This document shows positions 1 through 11,295 of a DNA stretch of 64,000 nucleotides, one piece after another. Source of the DNA: Macrolepiota albuminosa (lineage: Eukaryota; Basidiomycota; Agaricomycetes; Agaricales; Agaricaceae); assembly GCA_027475525.1 (NCBI GenBank), contig JAMWFC010000117.1, forward strand, positions 5,008,183 through 5,072,182. Reading direction: 5' to 3'. Each line of letters begins with the position of its first letter. The stretch's first letter is position 1. The notes below the pieces were generated by a model, which was not told the origin of the DNA, ran no database searches, and saw only the letters and a list, made by a program, of their open reading frames with translations. Made by a program: the position numbers and the translations under genes.

Positions 1-308
1 CTTAAAAACTCGAAAATTGACTAACCAAACAAGTGTGCAAACAAGGGAGGAAAACTCCGGACTTTAGAAGTCAGAAAGGCAAACTCTGGCTTATCTAAGC
101 AGCCTGGAGCGGTGCTGAAGGGCCCACACTTGTCTGAGTGATAGCTAAAGAACCAGAGCACCTCAAAGGTTGAGAATAGTACTAACAGATAGTGTTGAAA
201 AAGTAGTAACAGCAAAATGAGAGAATGATAGAAGAAATAAGGAAGTGAATGAAAGGAGAGTGAAGAAATAAAGAGTGAAAGAAGAAAGGAATGAGGAGTC
301 CCCTGACA
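1..308 (-). mobile_element. Ty3/gypsy-family LTR (copy L1), cut by the window edge
   Basis: This is one of seven copies of the LTR that belongs to the gypsy element at 20828-26237. Read on the minus strand that LTR starts TGTCAGGGGACTCC and ends CCCTTACA. L1 keeps the TGTCAGGGG start (at 308) and runs off the window. It lies inside the start of a copia LTR (309-372), so it appears to be a later, nested insertion. Alignment by eye with 21350-21659 and 4451-4760 is close to base for base. Confidence 0.85.
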
Positions 309-385
309 GGTACATAGGTTGGCCCTGGCCTTGAGTGTGATGTTCTTGGTGCACGTCACAGTTGTTCCAACACTCCTCCTCACCA
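309..385 (-). mobile_element. Start of a copia 3' LTR with adjacent polypurine tract
   Basis: On the minus strand a purine run (TGGTGAGGAGGAG, 373-385) is followed at once by TGTTGGAACAAC (372-361). This is the layout of a polypurine tract and the first bases of a 3' LTR, and it follows directly after the copia pol frame. The rest of this LTR is interrupted by L1 at 308. Confidence 0.55.
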
Positions 386-411
386 AGAACATTACTCTGT
401 CATAGCTCCTC

Positions 412-2222
412 CTCATATGAGTTGTGGCTATTGTAGGCCTAGTAGGTTTCGGAGTCGGATGAATTGTGGGCTTGGCAGTGCTTTTGTGACCAGGTTGGCA
501 ACATTGTATTTTGTGTTTGTAGCGGATGCAGATTTTGTTGGCTTGTGCTCATTCGTGAAGGAAATGATACTTGATGTCTACATGTTTGACTCTGGAGTGG
601 AGAGTTGGGTCTTCAGACAGTTTGATTGCCACATTGTTGTTGCATAGGATGGGAGTGGGCGTGCTAGTGATGTCATGACCAATTCCCTTCAGGAGAGCCC
701 TGAGCCAGATGCATTCTTGTGTGCTTTTGAATGCAGCCATATATTTGGCCTCACATGATGATGCCACAACAGTTTTCTGTTTTCTGGCAGCCCAAGAGAC
801 TATTCCAGATCCCAGACTCCATGCATATCCACCTATGCTCCTTCTGGTGTCAAGACAGTTAGCCCAATCGGAGTCAGTGAATCCAGAGAGGTTAACGGTT
901 TTGTCAGCACCACCTAGCATTAGTTTAAGGTCTCAGGTGCCTTTCAAGTATTGCACAAGTCTAACTGCAGCATTCCAATGGACTGATGCATAGGAATCTA
1001 CGTACTGGATGAGTTGCTGAACTGCGTAAGATATGTCGAGTCATGTGGAGATGGCCAGGTAAAGAAGGCACCCAATGAGGGATCTGTAGGGATTATGGCT
1101 CAGCATTTTCTGTTCATTAGGAGGTAGGGTTGACCTGTTGAAGCATTGAAGTTTGGGGCCTGGTTCCATGAGGAGCAAGACTGGCAATGCGTCTGACTGT
1201 CCAAATTGGTGCACAATTCTGTCAATGAGTGTGGTCTGGGACAGGAACACTGTTGACTGTTCTCTGTCCCAGCTGACAGCTATTCCCACAATGAATCTGG
1301 GCAGTCCCAGATCTGATATGGTCTACACAAATCGCATCTGGTCCTTTAAACAATTGTTCTCCTTCTTGCTACTAGTGATTGATAGAAAGTCATCCACATG
1401 TATGGCTGCTATGGTAGTGCCTGTCGTAGTCTTTTGGTAGTAAATGCAGGATTCCCATTGTAGTTGAGTAAACCCCCATGATATCATGTTATCATTAAGG
1501 GTTTGATTCCAAATACGACTGGCTTGCTTCATTCTATAGAGGCCACATACCAGTCTGCAAACCCATCCTTCCTTGCCTCACTCTTCAAAACCCTTGGGTT
1601 GCTGCATATATTGCACTTTGTCATCTGGAAAAAGCCCATACAGAAAGGTGGTCTTAACATCAATTTGCGTTGCATCCCAACCTTTTGTTGCAGCGAGATG
1701 GAGAAGGACACACCATGACTCCATTCGTGCCATTGGTGAAGTTGTCTTTGTATAGTCCCTGCCATATATCTGCTCATACCCCTTGAACACAAGGTGCACC
1801 TTAAACTGTACAGCTTTCCCGTTCTTGTCATGCTTGATTTTAAAAACAGGGCAACCTTTTTGGATTTTCTGATCTGTTGATACATCAGATCTAGGAATGA
1901 GTTTCCACACACCCATAGTCTTCAGCAATTGTAGTTCTTCTTTGTAGGCCTTCTCCCATTCTATGGCATCAGCAGACTCTTTTGCTTCCTTCCAGGTTCT
2001 CAGTTCATCATCAAGGTCTAGGGAGATTGGGTCACTCAGTGATTCAGCAAGGTGAAGCAGCTGTTCCAAGTTGTCTGGGTTGGCTAGGTGAGCTATATCT
2101 ATGATGTCAGCTATGTTATCAACGATTTGAGGCAGATGCGCATCTATTTGATCTTGCACCATATTCTCTACTGCATGTTTTTTGGCTCTGGCTGTCCGCA
2201 CCCTATCACCTGCCTCACGCAA
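412..2222 (-). pseudogene. Ty1/copia pol, reverse transcriptase and RNase H part (copia A)
   Basis: On the minus strand the frame from 2222 gives the linker and start of a copia reverse transcriptase (WKEAKESADAIEWEKAYKEE, then VWKLIPRSDV and KVHLVFKGYEQIYGRDYT). RT pieces at 1323-1532 and 1041-1289 follow, then the RNase H end at 549-920 (SGFTDSDWANCLDTRRSIGG, VVASSCEAKYMA, KHVDIKYHFLHE). The last stretch, to about 412, reads NVANLVTKALPSPQF. The frame is broken by TGA at 933-935 (KGT-stop-DLKL), 1041-1043 (IST-stop-LDIS) and 549-551 (HE-stop-AQAN), all where the family has Arg, plus a TAG and small frameshifts. The upstream integrase end and linker are missing; a Tc1 element sits at that junction. 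It is a dead copy. Confidence 0.9.
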
Positions 2223-2234
2223 CTCCTGGACAGG

Positions 2235-3240
2235 CCACTAATTTTATCAACAACATCATTTCCAACCCTGTCTCTTCCAAGACTGTCTGGAATGTGTTGA
2301 AGGAGGAGAGGTATTGGTCTGCTATCAAGAGAAAAGTTCCTATGCTCAAAGCTAAACATTGACAACTACAGCTTAAATGGGCTCAGAAGCATCAGAACTG
2401 GACTATAGAGGACTGGAAAAGGGTGTTGTGGATAGATGAGACAAAGATTAACAGGATTGGGTCAGATGGGAAGCAGTATGTGTGGAAGCTACAAGGAGAA
2501 GACATTTCAGACTGAACAACTACACCTACTGTGAAGCATGGAGGAGGGAATAATCTCATGGTATGGGGCTGTATGAGTTGGAATGGAGTAGAAAAGCTTG
2601 TAGAGGTGGTGGGGATCATGAATGCAGAGCAGTACTGTGAAATTTTAGATGATGGAGCAAAGGAGAACTTTGAGAAGTTGGAGATGGAGGAGGGTGCCTA
2701 CTACTTTCAACAGGACAATGACTCCAAACACAACTCCAAGAGGGCTGACAAGTGGTTTGAGGACAACAACTTTAATGTCCTTTGGTGGCCAGCCCAATCC
2801 CCTGATCTCAACCCTATTGAACATCTCTGGGAGTACCTCAAAGAGCAACTTAGGCAGTATGAAACACCTCCTTATGGTGTGCATGAATTATGGGAGAGGG
2901 TTGCAAAGGAGTGGGATGAAATACTACCAGAGGTATGCCAAAGACTAATAAAAAGCATGCCTAGAAGGATTCAAGCAGTTATCAAGGCAAATGGAGGACA
3001 TACAAAGTACTAGATACTAAAATTAGAGATGCTCAAAAAACTGTCCCAATGAGTGAATATTTTAAAATGGCTATTGCTCCATCAGTTTTGATTTTGATTA
3101 CATAAACCTAGATTCATTTTGTAGCTACGATGCCATAGTATTTTACATGATTTAATCAGGATTTGAAGTACTTCCCATCCTTCATGCCAATGTCATCTTT
3201 CAAAAAGTATGAAACATTGGGACAGTTTTTTGAGCCACTG
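2235..3240 (+). mobile_element. Tc1/mariner element, 5'-truncated, inserted in copia A
   Basis: The transposase fragment is followed by a 3' terminal region ending at 3240, where the minus strand starts CAGTGGCTCAAAAAACTG. The next bases are TA (3241-3242), the usual Tc1 target, and copia integrase coding (LAGPM...TGNKY) resumes there. The left terminal repeat and the first DNA-binding helices are missing, so the left side joins copia RT sequence directly. A 21-base piece of the terminal repeat recurs inverted inside the 3' region at 3031-3051. Confidence 0.8.
2240..3013 (+). pseudogene. Tc1-type DD34E transposase, truncated
   Basis: This is a cut-and-paste transposase of the Tc1 group. The catalytic triad is visible: first Asp in WIDETKI (about 2430), second Asp in YYFQQDNDSKH (about 2715), and Glu in SPDLNPIEHLWEYLK. 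Thirty-four residues separate the second Asp from the Glu, the DD34E spacing of Tc1. A second helix-turn-helix remnant (ISNPVSSKTVWNVLKEE) precedes it. The first HTH is lost and there are in-frame stops: TAA near 2240, TGA near 2360 and TGA near 2512. From about 2531 to 3013 the frame is open to a normal TAG. It cannot encode an active enzyme. Confidence 0.88.
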
Positions 3241-4450
3241 TATTTGTTGCCTGTGCATGACTGTACTGACATGGGACCAGCTAGATCTATCCAGATAATT
3301 TCCAGTTTGTCCTTTGCCCTACACCCTTCTTCCCACACCTTTGGTACTGGTAACCTTGTCTGCTTTCCAAGAATGCAAAGGTTACATTTTGGCAGTGCAT
3401 GGAGTGAGGTTGAAGGTGTACCTGGGAGCATACCAGCACTTGCCATAGTGATTATGACCTGGTAGTTGGCATGGCCAAGTCGCCAGTGCCAGGTGTCAAG
3501 GTGGGCAGAGTCCTGGACTGCAAGTGCATGTTTGGCAAGGGCATTCTGGAGATTCAGAGTGTAGAGACGTTGGCCTGGTATAAGTGGGCCTGAGGCAAGT
3601 GTTATTCCATTTTCCTGATCCAAGATTGTTACTTCTTTCTTGTCAAACATGAAAATGGTGTTTGTGTTTGTGGTGAGGGCACTGACTGAGATGAGGTGGA
3701 TGGATGATGTTGGGATGTAGAGGGCATTTTCTAATGTGATCGCTGCCTTGTCCTTGACATGCAGGCATATCTGGCCTATGCCCAAGGCAGCAATCAACGT
3801 TCCTTCTACTCCTTTCACTAGTCTAGGTTGGATAGCCTGTAGAGTAACAAAGTCTGAGATACATGGTGAGATATGAATTGAAGCTCCTGAATGAACATAG
3901 AACAGTTTTTCCTCTAGGGAAATCAGCTGGGTGTGTTCTTTCTGACTGAGTGGTGCAATTGTTGTTGTGGCAAGAGTGGATTTGCAGTCAGGTGAGGTGT
4001 GTTCACTCCAATCTATGAATGTTACTGGCTTGATGTCTGTAGCCATGAACCCCTGGTACTCAAAGAAGTCAATCAAATTGGGTGCTGCAATGCCAGCAAA
4101 TTTGCTGGGCTTTGATATGGTATTGAGTTGGATCTTTTGTAAGTAGGATGAGTTGACCACGTATGCCTGTCCATCAGGCCCCTTGACTGCTATGCCATTC
4201 TTGATTGCTCTATTGTTGCTACCTCCTCCTGTCTTGGACTTTCCTCCTCACGCTGCTTTATGTGTGGCAATAGACTCCTCAATGGTTTTTCCAGCTATTT
4301 CCCTGCCTCATCAGACACACCACTGCTTAGTGTGCCCACAGCATGACTGGCTGAGTGTGTGGCATATGTTGCAGCACACATGGCCTGGACCATGGTTGTG
4401 ACCAGGAAGAATGCCACTGGAGTCCTTGGCAATGAGGGCAATGTCAGGAT
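3241..4450 (-). pseudogene. Ty1/copia gag end, protease and integrase start (copia A)
   Basis: On the minus strand, from about 4400, come a Cys/His cluster of gag (CCNICHTLSQS, then GHTKQWC), a protease-like segment (FYVHSGASIHISPCISDFVT), GIGQICLHV and the integrase zinc region (HWRLGHANY, LPKCNLCILGKQTRLPV). The integrase core starts at EIIWIDLAGPM and is cut at TGNKY by the Tc1 insertion at 3240. The aspartic protease motif DSG reads HSG, so the catalytic Asp is lost. The frame 3156-4160 runs through the Tc1 boundary, so its last 28 codons come from Tc1. The 5' side is cut by L2 at 4451. Confidence 0.88.
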
Positions 4451-5175
4451 TGTCAGGGGACTCCTCATTTCTTTCTTTTCTCACTCCTTATCTCTTCACT
4501 CTCCCTTCATTCATTCTCTTATTTCTTCTGACATTATTTCATTTTACTGTTTCTATTCTTTCAACACTATCTGTTAGTACTACTCTCAGCCCTTGAGATG
4601 CTCTGGTTCTTTAGCTACCATTCAGACAAGTGTGGGCCCTTCAGCACTGCTTCCAGACTGCTTATATAAGCTGGAGTTTGCCTTTCTGACTTCTAAAGTC
4701 CGGAGTTTTCCTGTCTTGTTTGCACAGTTGTTTGGTTAGTCAATTTTCGAGTTTTTAAGGTTTTGTTGTACTGTACAGTTGTTTCCCATGCTTCAGAAGC
4801 CCAGACACTGCTGGTGCTGGAACCTGTTTCCACCAGAAAATGTGACAAAGAAATGTGTCATATCATTTCTTTGGCAAGTTTTTGCCTTGGTAAAAGACAT
4901 TTTTCCATTGTCTTAAATCTTTTTCTCTTGGAAATATGTATGTTGGAAATGGCATGACACATTTCTTCAACACTTTTTCTGATGGAAACAGGTTCTGGTG
5001 CCAGCAGTGAGAAGCATCCAACCTGGCATAGGAAATCCCTAGACTTGTTCTCTTTGGATCTCCCTCTGCCAGGTGAGTAGTTATTATGATATTGTCAGTA
5101 CATACTCTAATACACTTTGGATCTCCCTCTGCCAGCTGTGTGACTGAGCCACAACCTCTAGAGGTTGCCCTTACA
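4451..5175 (+). mobile_element. Ty3/gypsy-family LTR (copy L2), full length, with MITE inside
   Basis: It begins TGTCAGGGGACTCC (4451) and ends GGTTGCCCTTACA (5175), so both LTR ends are present. It is inverted relative to L1 and to the gypsy element at 20828. No matching 5-base flanks are seen: AGGAT on the left, ATCTG on the right. This suggests its surroundings changed after insertion. The left flank is copia gag and the right flank is a second, truncated LTR. Confidence 0.85.
4806..5009. mobile_element. 204-base CACTG...CAGTG MITE
   Basis: The ends form an inverted repeat of about 40 bases with few mismatches (CACTGCTGG at the left; CCAGCAGTG at the right; shared core GAACCTGTTTCCA). A 3-base duplication AGA flanks it (4803-4805 and 5010-5012). 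The CACTG termini and 3-base duplication fit a non-autonomous CACTA/EnSpm-like element. Paralogous LTRs L3 (about 5403) and L4 (about 6010) have the empty site with one AGA. A left-truncated relative lies at about 21162-21301. Confidence 0.75.
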
Positions 5176-5511
5176 ATCTGTCAGTACTATTCTCAGCTCT
5201 TGAGGTGCTCTGTTTCTTTAGCTATCATTCAGACAAGTGTAGGCCCTTCAGTACTACTTCCAGACTGCTTACTTGCCAGAATTTGCCTTTCTGACTTCCA
5301 AAGTCCGGAGTTTTCTTGCCTTGTTTGTACACTTGTTTATTTAGGCAATTGTTGAGTTTTTAAGATTTTGTTGTACTGTACAGTTGTTTCCCATGCTTCA
5401 GAAGCCCCAGAAGCATCCAACCTGGCATAGGGAATCTCTAGACTTGTTCTCTTTGGATCTACCTCTGCCAGCTATGTGACTGGGCCATAGCCTCCAGAGG
5501 TCACCCTTACA
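5176..5511 (+). mobile_element. Ty3/gypsy-family LTR (copy L3), 5'-truncated
   Basis: The sequence matches the distal part of L2 from ATCTGTTAGTACTACTCTCAG to the CCCTTACA end (5511). It abuts the end of L2 exactly. It lacks the MITE and so shows the pre-insertion site (CCCAGAAGCATCC). The tandem, same-orientation arrangement with L2 suggests recombination between copies and not two separate insertions. Confidence 0.8.
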
Positions 5512-5848
5512 GTGTGTGAAGCCCCATGAGATCATATTGCTGTTGAGAGTATGGTTCCATATGCATCCTGCCTGTTTCATGCCATAGAGGCCATGTAGTA
5601 GGCACCATACCCAGTCCCCTTTGTCTGGTTCCTTGAATCCTTCAGATTGCATCATATATTGTATTTTGTTGTCTGAGAGTAGACTATAGAGGAATGCTGT
5701 TTTGATGTTGATCTGTCCTGCATCCCAGCCTTGTGCTGCTGCTAAGTGTAGAAGCACTTGCCATGATTTCACCATAGACCTGCTTGTACCCTTTGAAGAC
5801 TAACCTAACTTTGAACCTGATAGCCTTGCCATTTTCAGTGCACTTGAT
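5512..5848 (-). pseudogene. Ty1/copia reverse transcriptase fragment (copia C)
   Basis: Minus-strand frames give RT pieces: NGKAIRFKVRLVFKGYKQVYG, then VLLHLAAAQGWDAGQINIKTAFLY and WVWCLLHGLYGMKQAG. The order and motifs match the RT of copia A at 1550-1850. A short deletion and frame change lie between the first two. The fragment is flanked by gypsy LTRs facing away from each other (L3 ends at 5511; L4 starts at 5849). Confidence 0.8.
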
Positions 5849-6083
5849 TGTAAGGGCAACCTCTAGAGGCTGTGGCTCAGCACACAGCTGGCAGAGGGAG
5901 ATCCAAAGTGTATTAGAATATATACTGACAATATCATGATAGCTACTCACCTGGCAGAGGGAGATCCAAAGAGAACAAGTTTAGGGATTCTCTATGCCAT
6001 GTTGGATGCTTCTGGGGCCTATGAAGCATGGGAAACAACTGTACAGTACAACAAAACCTTAAAAACTCGAAAATTGCCTACAC
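5849..6083 (-). mobile_element. Ty3/gypsy-family LTR (copy L4), truncated
   Basis: It starts with the LTR end in reverse (TGTAAGGGCAACCTC) and follows the LTR to ACTCGAAAATTGCCTACACAAA, where similarity stops. It has no MITE. The GATATTGTCAGTA-type segment and the GGCAGAGGGAGATCC repeats match L2 and L5. Confidence 0.8.
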
Positions 6084-7574
6084 AAATCAAAGGGGATGGG
6101 CCACTGCAATGCACAGCGAGACCGAGGTCTACGTGGCTGGGTGTTATGGGAGGCGCAATGTGGCAGTGCCAGTGTGACGGCGCTAGCATGATGTGCCAGC
6201 ATAGCAATACAGTGCACGCATCAGCGTCACTTGTGTTGGTTTTTAAACAGCCTACATTTGGCCCTCTCATTGTTCTTGAAGCGTCCACACATGAGTTGCA
6301 TATGTTATTAATATCCTAGAATCAAAATCATGAGTTCAGAGTGCAGATAAAAGTCCTACGTAACAGTTGATGATGAAACCCCACCCGTGCATCTGCATAG
6401 CTCCTGTTAGCTTGTCATTAGCCCCCGCATCATCCTTGGAGCATACACACATGGGCTTGGGCTTTACTGCACGTACTGTAGTCAAAATGATGAGTTTGGG
6501 TGCCATTAACAAGTCTGATGCAGCCTTTCATCATAAATACCTGCCCACACATCAGTAGTGGAAAGGTTCTTGTTGTTCAGGCAGCAGGTGGCAAACAGGA
6601 GAGGGTAGGTTTGTTGTCCATGATAGATAGATTTTGAGTGTCTTGTAAGTCCTGAGGAGTGCATGATAATAGCATTCAAATCGTCATGCTTCAAACTTGT
6701 GTACATAGAGGGTATTGTGATATCTTTCCTGTCATGGTCAAGGGTCAGGAGGTCGTCATTTCCAGGTCATCATTTCCAAGAGCATGTACAGAGGTTGGTA
6801 CAGGAATTGAGCCTTCTGAGAGAATATAATGTAGTAAGATGAGTTGTCACCAGTGCCAGTCTGGACGCCAAAGGTATGGCTGGGATGATGCAAAGCAGTG
6901 AATTCTACAGGCTCTAGCACAGATTTAGCACCAAGAGGATGGTCCTGGCCATACCCAAGGGTTATGCGCGGTTCTACAGCTCTAGCACAGATTTAACACC
7001 CAGAGGATGGTTTTGGCCATACCTACGCTTTTTACCGTCATAATTTGCCAATGTTAAATAGAAACTAACTTGTGTAAATGGTTTTCTTCTCTACTGCATT
7101 CTGGAACAGAGATGGAGAGTAGAATATTGAGGGCAAGAAATAGAAACGGTGACTCCGATCCCTCGACATCTAGTAGAATAATTAAGAACATACAGATGTT
7201 AGTTGTTAAAGAAATGGAAGGGACAACCTTGTACCTCTGTCAACATCAAATTGGGGCTTTTCATTTTTCGTCTGAATTGGGTCTGATGAGACCCTGTTGA
7301 GTTTATACTTGTAATTCAATGAATAAAACGGTACCATGGTTAGATAAGCTGTGTCGCCTGCTTCGCCGCAGTGCAGGCAGAATATGAATGCATCTGTGGG
7401 AGGAAGGGGAAGTGAGTAAGTTTTTATTTTTCTTATATGGGTGAGATGTAGGATATTCAATCACCAGCTTCAAAGCTTACATTCAGCTGTAATCCAACAA
7501 TGTCAATGCTATCAAACATGGAAAGAATTAATAAGAACAAACTGTACCATAGTACTGGAGACATGTAGAGCCCT
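6084..7574. other. No recognisable gene
   Basis: No convincing coding frame, terminal repeat or RNA gene was seen. Short frames are random in composition. A short direct repeat is visible around 6905-7020 (GCACAGATTTARCACC ... GAGGATGGT ... GGCCATACC). Confidence 0.5.
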
Positions 7575-7945
7575 TTATCTATATGCTGGCTTTACCCATA
7601 TTTGGGATTGGCTGCATATGACCCGCCAGTGGGACTATATTAATTTCTTAGAACATATAATCATGCGGGTAGAGGAGACATACCTAGCACTTTGAATGCC
7701 AACAACGCATGCTTGAGACTCCATGGCAGACAAATGAAACTGTCCATGGTTACACAGAGATTGCCACAGAGCTGTCATGTCACATTATCTAAAGTCTTCC
7801 ACTCCATTCTAGAATAAACCGCTGGTTCCAGAAACATGTTCTATCAGAAAGTGCCAATCACAGGTAGTTTGTAGCTCCAGCAGCGGATGACAAATGAATG
7901 TGTATGTTTATCATTGTTGTATGATTTGTGTTTGATTGTTCAAAT
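7575..7945 (+). repeat. Dispersed repeat, second copy at 58245-58900
   Basis: Two stretches match well: ATTTGGGATTGGCTGCATATG through CCTAGCACTTTGAATGCCAAC, and AAGTCTTCCACTCCATTCTAGAATAAACC through GTTTATCATTGTTGTATGATTTG. The second copy is longer by roughly 280 bases. This copy ends just upstream of the ATG at 7970. A frame (THIWDWLHMTRQWDYINFLEH) is shared by both copies, so part of it may once have been coding. Confidence 0.65.
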
Positions 7946-9024
7946 CCATTCTTGTTCTTCAATTGTCACCATGGACGGTATAATGTCATCTCACCACCCT
8001 TGCCTCGACAACTCTAAGTTTTATAATCACTCATGGTATTCAGACGTTATTCCTAACACTCATGACCTGTCTTCTCACTTTGACAGCACACCTGTGGTGG
8101 CAAGTTACTTAGATATTCTTTATGCATGCTCTGCTGACCTATTTAAGGCACTTGCATGTGTGTTGTCTGAGGCAGAAAAAAATATTTCTCTTGCTAGCCG
8201 TTCAGACGTATTCTCCATATTTTGAGATACTATAAATGATGTCCCTGTTTATTGTGTACCGAAAGATAAGGCACTCGAAGCCTTTTTCAAAGTTATTATG
8301 TCATATTGTGTACTTGACATATACACGCTTGTATGTGAGGATGAGATGCACCCTCCATGAACCTCAGGGCCGATGATGGAGAATAGCCGTTCAGTAGGTT
8401 CATTTCTATTATCTATTTCATTGTTTGAGTTTATGTTTTAGCTGGTAAACCCTTTAAACTCACTCCCAAACCTTATCGGAAAATTCCATAAAAACCTCGT
8501 ACAACATTTGAAAAAGATAAATGCTGAATCTAGAGGAGAACAACTGAGAGACCGTCCCACCCCCAAGTTTACAGGTCCTCATATGAAGCTGTACTCCAAA
8601 CTCACTTCTTGGGTCAGCAATAAGGGTGTTCAAAACACCATAATCAATCTTACTAGTGCGGCGTTACATCTAAGTTGCCTATTAAAGGTAATTTTAATTG
8701 ATATCAGTTTGAATGTCCATTACAGTTGCCTCAGGGTAACCTTTATCTACTGTCAAATATCACAGCAATTGAAGATATCATCGTTGATGAGTATTTCCCT
8801 TCTCGTCCTTATTATAATGGCTGCTCATTGTCTTTGTTGTGTATAGCAAAAGCAGGTCTAGTGATCAAGACCAATTAAAATACCTCCATACTACGCATGG
8901 CAGTGCCATCAACAGTGCCAGTTCATATGGTTGCTCAACTATTATGCACAACTCCCTTTATCTCGCATTGCTTGTATCCCCCCTAATGTTACTTCTTTCT
9001 CACAAATATGGTATACTAACTGGT

Positions 9025-9040
9025 AAAGACTCCCTGCTAC
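9025..9040. repeat. Target-site duplication of the LINE (left copy)
   Basis: AAAGACTCCCTGCTAC before the LINE is repeated after its poly(A) tail: GACTCCCTGCTAC is at 16596-16608, and the AAA merges with the tail. A 13-16 base duplication is what target-primed reverse transcription leaves, and it fixes both ends of the element. Confidence 0.9.
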
Positions 9041-9456
9041 GGGGCCCCTTAACCACAAACCACCACCTGCATCACTGACCCTGGTGCTGCTACCGTGCTG
9101 AATAGGCTGGTATGCCCCTCTTTTCCTCCTTCGTGAGAAGCTGCCTGGGTAGCAGAGGTTGGCGCCCCCCCAAGACACATCCCTCCGTAAGCCCTAGGGC
9201 GATAGGAGAAGGGCTAAGGAGCCAGAACCCCCCAGGAGGATGCACGAAGGCAGCAACCCCCCTTTTTGCGAGGGACTGAACTTTCTTGCAATTTTCCCAA
9301 ATAAGGCAAGCGTACAAATGCGACGGAGATACTCACCCACCCAGGCAGCTGACCTAAACAAGGCTCAGGGTGAATAAACGGTATCTAAAGTATCTGCCAC
9401 TTGCTAACATAAATGACAGCAAATGAGACGAACCAGCTTGGAAATTCTCCCTACCC

Positions 9457-10977
9457 ATGATAAAGGATGGTGACCAACGCAAACGCGCCCAGTCAGCAAG
9501 CCCACAGAAACAACGAGGTGTCCGGAGACACGATAGGAAGAGGAGACAAGTCGACAGCCCACACCCGAGCTCAGACATGGAAGAGTCGGAGAATGATGTA
9601 CCGAGCCCCACCCCCCGCGTAGTCTCCCCTCAGGTGAGCGTAACGCTGGAGGCGCCCCTAAACGACGAAGTACATGGAATGGACTTAGACGGCGATGAAA
9701 CGATGGTGAACGACTGCGCACCACCCTCCCCGTCCCCAGTACTGAGCGAAACCCGTGAGTCAACCCCACAACGGACCAAGGACCCAACCAAAGGGGGGAG
9801 GGCAGACCCGGCCTGGATTGTTCGACGTACGTGAAAACAGCCCGCAGCCCCAGAACTGGACCAGTGGACAGGAGTGCCAGAACCCTCCGCGCCACCCACG
9901 CAACCTCCCGGACTCCCAGAAGATCTAACCCACACGACAGCTCCCATCGGAGGCTTCCCCGTGATCCATATATCTACCCCTCCCTGGTACAATCTGCTGC
10001 CTGAACAGAGGGAACACTTTGACTCATACCCGGAACCAAAACTATGGGTCCGGGAGTGGCAAGCCAGTAACACTGCGGACCTGATGACGTTGAGCGAGAA
10101 GATCAAAGAACTTATCAGGAGAATGACGGGCGAGAGCGCTAGGCTTTTGACACCCCAACAGGAGAAGGACATCTTCTCGAGACAAAGAGGCAACGATAGA
10201 TATAAACCACCCTACCATTTCCTAGTCTCCGATATATCGGGAGAGGCGTACAATATCATGGCAGCGCACCCCGTTATGTCCACACCTGATGTATCTGCCT
10301 TTTTTCTCGCGTACAACCCACCCACCCCCTGCTTCTTATGCACGATCGAAGGCTTTACCCTGAGCATAAAGAATCTGGATGCGATACGAGACTCTGAGGA
10401 AATAGCGACAGATATCATGAGGAGGACCCTGGCTGGAGACGAGTCAACCGTAACCCTCCTTAAGAGCAAACTCATAGGCGATGACACGTCACAACATAAC
10501 GAGGATCCGGCGAGATACATCTTACAAAATTTGGAGGTTCGACTGGTGAAGGGAGAAGAAACAGTAGACCGCTCAGCTAATTACAGACCCAGGAAGCCGA
10601 TATGGAATGTTTTTTTCCGACACCAGCCCCCGATAAACTGGACAAGCTACTTCATCCTCATCCAACACATAAGGGAGACCAAATTTGTCGACATGGACTG
10701 CGGGAGCGCAACTCTAGTCGATGAAAGATTTCGACTACACTGCTACAACTGCAAGGGAGCAGACCACAACCCTACTCAATGCGCTTATGTATCGATGGCA
10801 GACTGGTTCGGTAATAAAGGAGCTGGCAAAGTAGAAGAAACTGTTGAGTTTGCAACTTCGAGCAGGGGAGGCAAAGCATACCAGGGGGATGGAAATAGGC
10901 ATGAACGTCGGGCAGAGAACTGGAGAAATGGCGCCCGAAATGCAGACCCCAGTAGAGGTAGACGCGAACGCAGATAA
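9457..10977 (+). pseudogene. LINE ORF1, gag-like RNA-binding protein, one in-frame TGA
   Basis: ATG 9457 opens a frame with a basic start (KRAQSASPQKQRGVRRHDRK) and a Pro-rich acidic stretch. TGA at 9832-9834 interrupts it; the same frame resumes at once and runs to TAA at 10977, about 506 codons in all. Near the end is a CCHC zinc knuckle (CYNCKGADHNPTQC, C-x2-C-x4-H-x4-C; about 10741-10782), then a short Arg-rich tail. The product would coat element RNA. Whether the TGA lies at a former Trp (TGG) or Arg (CGA) cannot be told from one copy. Confidence 0.82.
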
Positions 10978-11295
10978 ACCCCTACTAAACATATGTACTC
11001 CGAACGGCGAAATGCCCCACAAATCCTAATTGTTCTCTCCTGACATCCTAAGATTAAGTCCAATACAACACAACGCATAATAAAGATTGAAAGCCCCTTC
11101 TCCAGAGGTCAGATGGCAGGATGGATTTACTGGGCCCAAGGGCGACAGGTAATCCTGACCAGACCACCTTACTGAGCGAGGCACAGCTTAGACGGCGTCG
11201 TTTTCACGAGGGTTAGGCCATGCGGCAGACCCGCTTAAGTCCCATCCGGGACAAGACCCAACAACATTCCTGACACAACAAGAGAGACTATAAAT

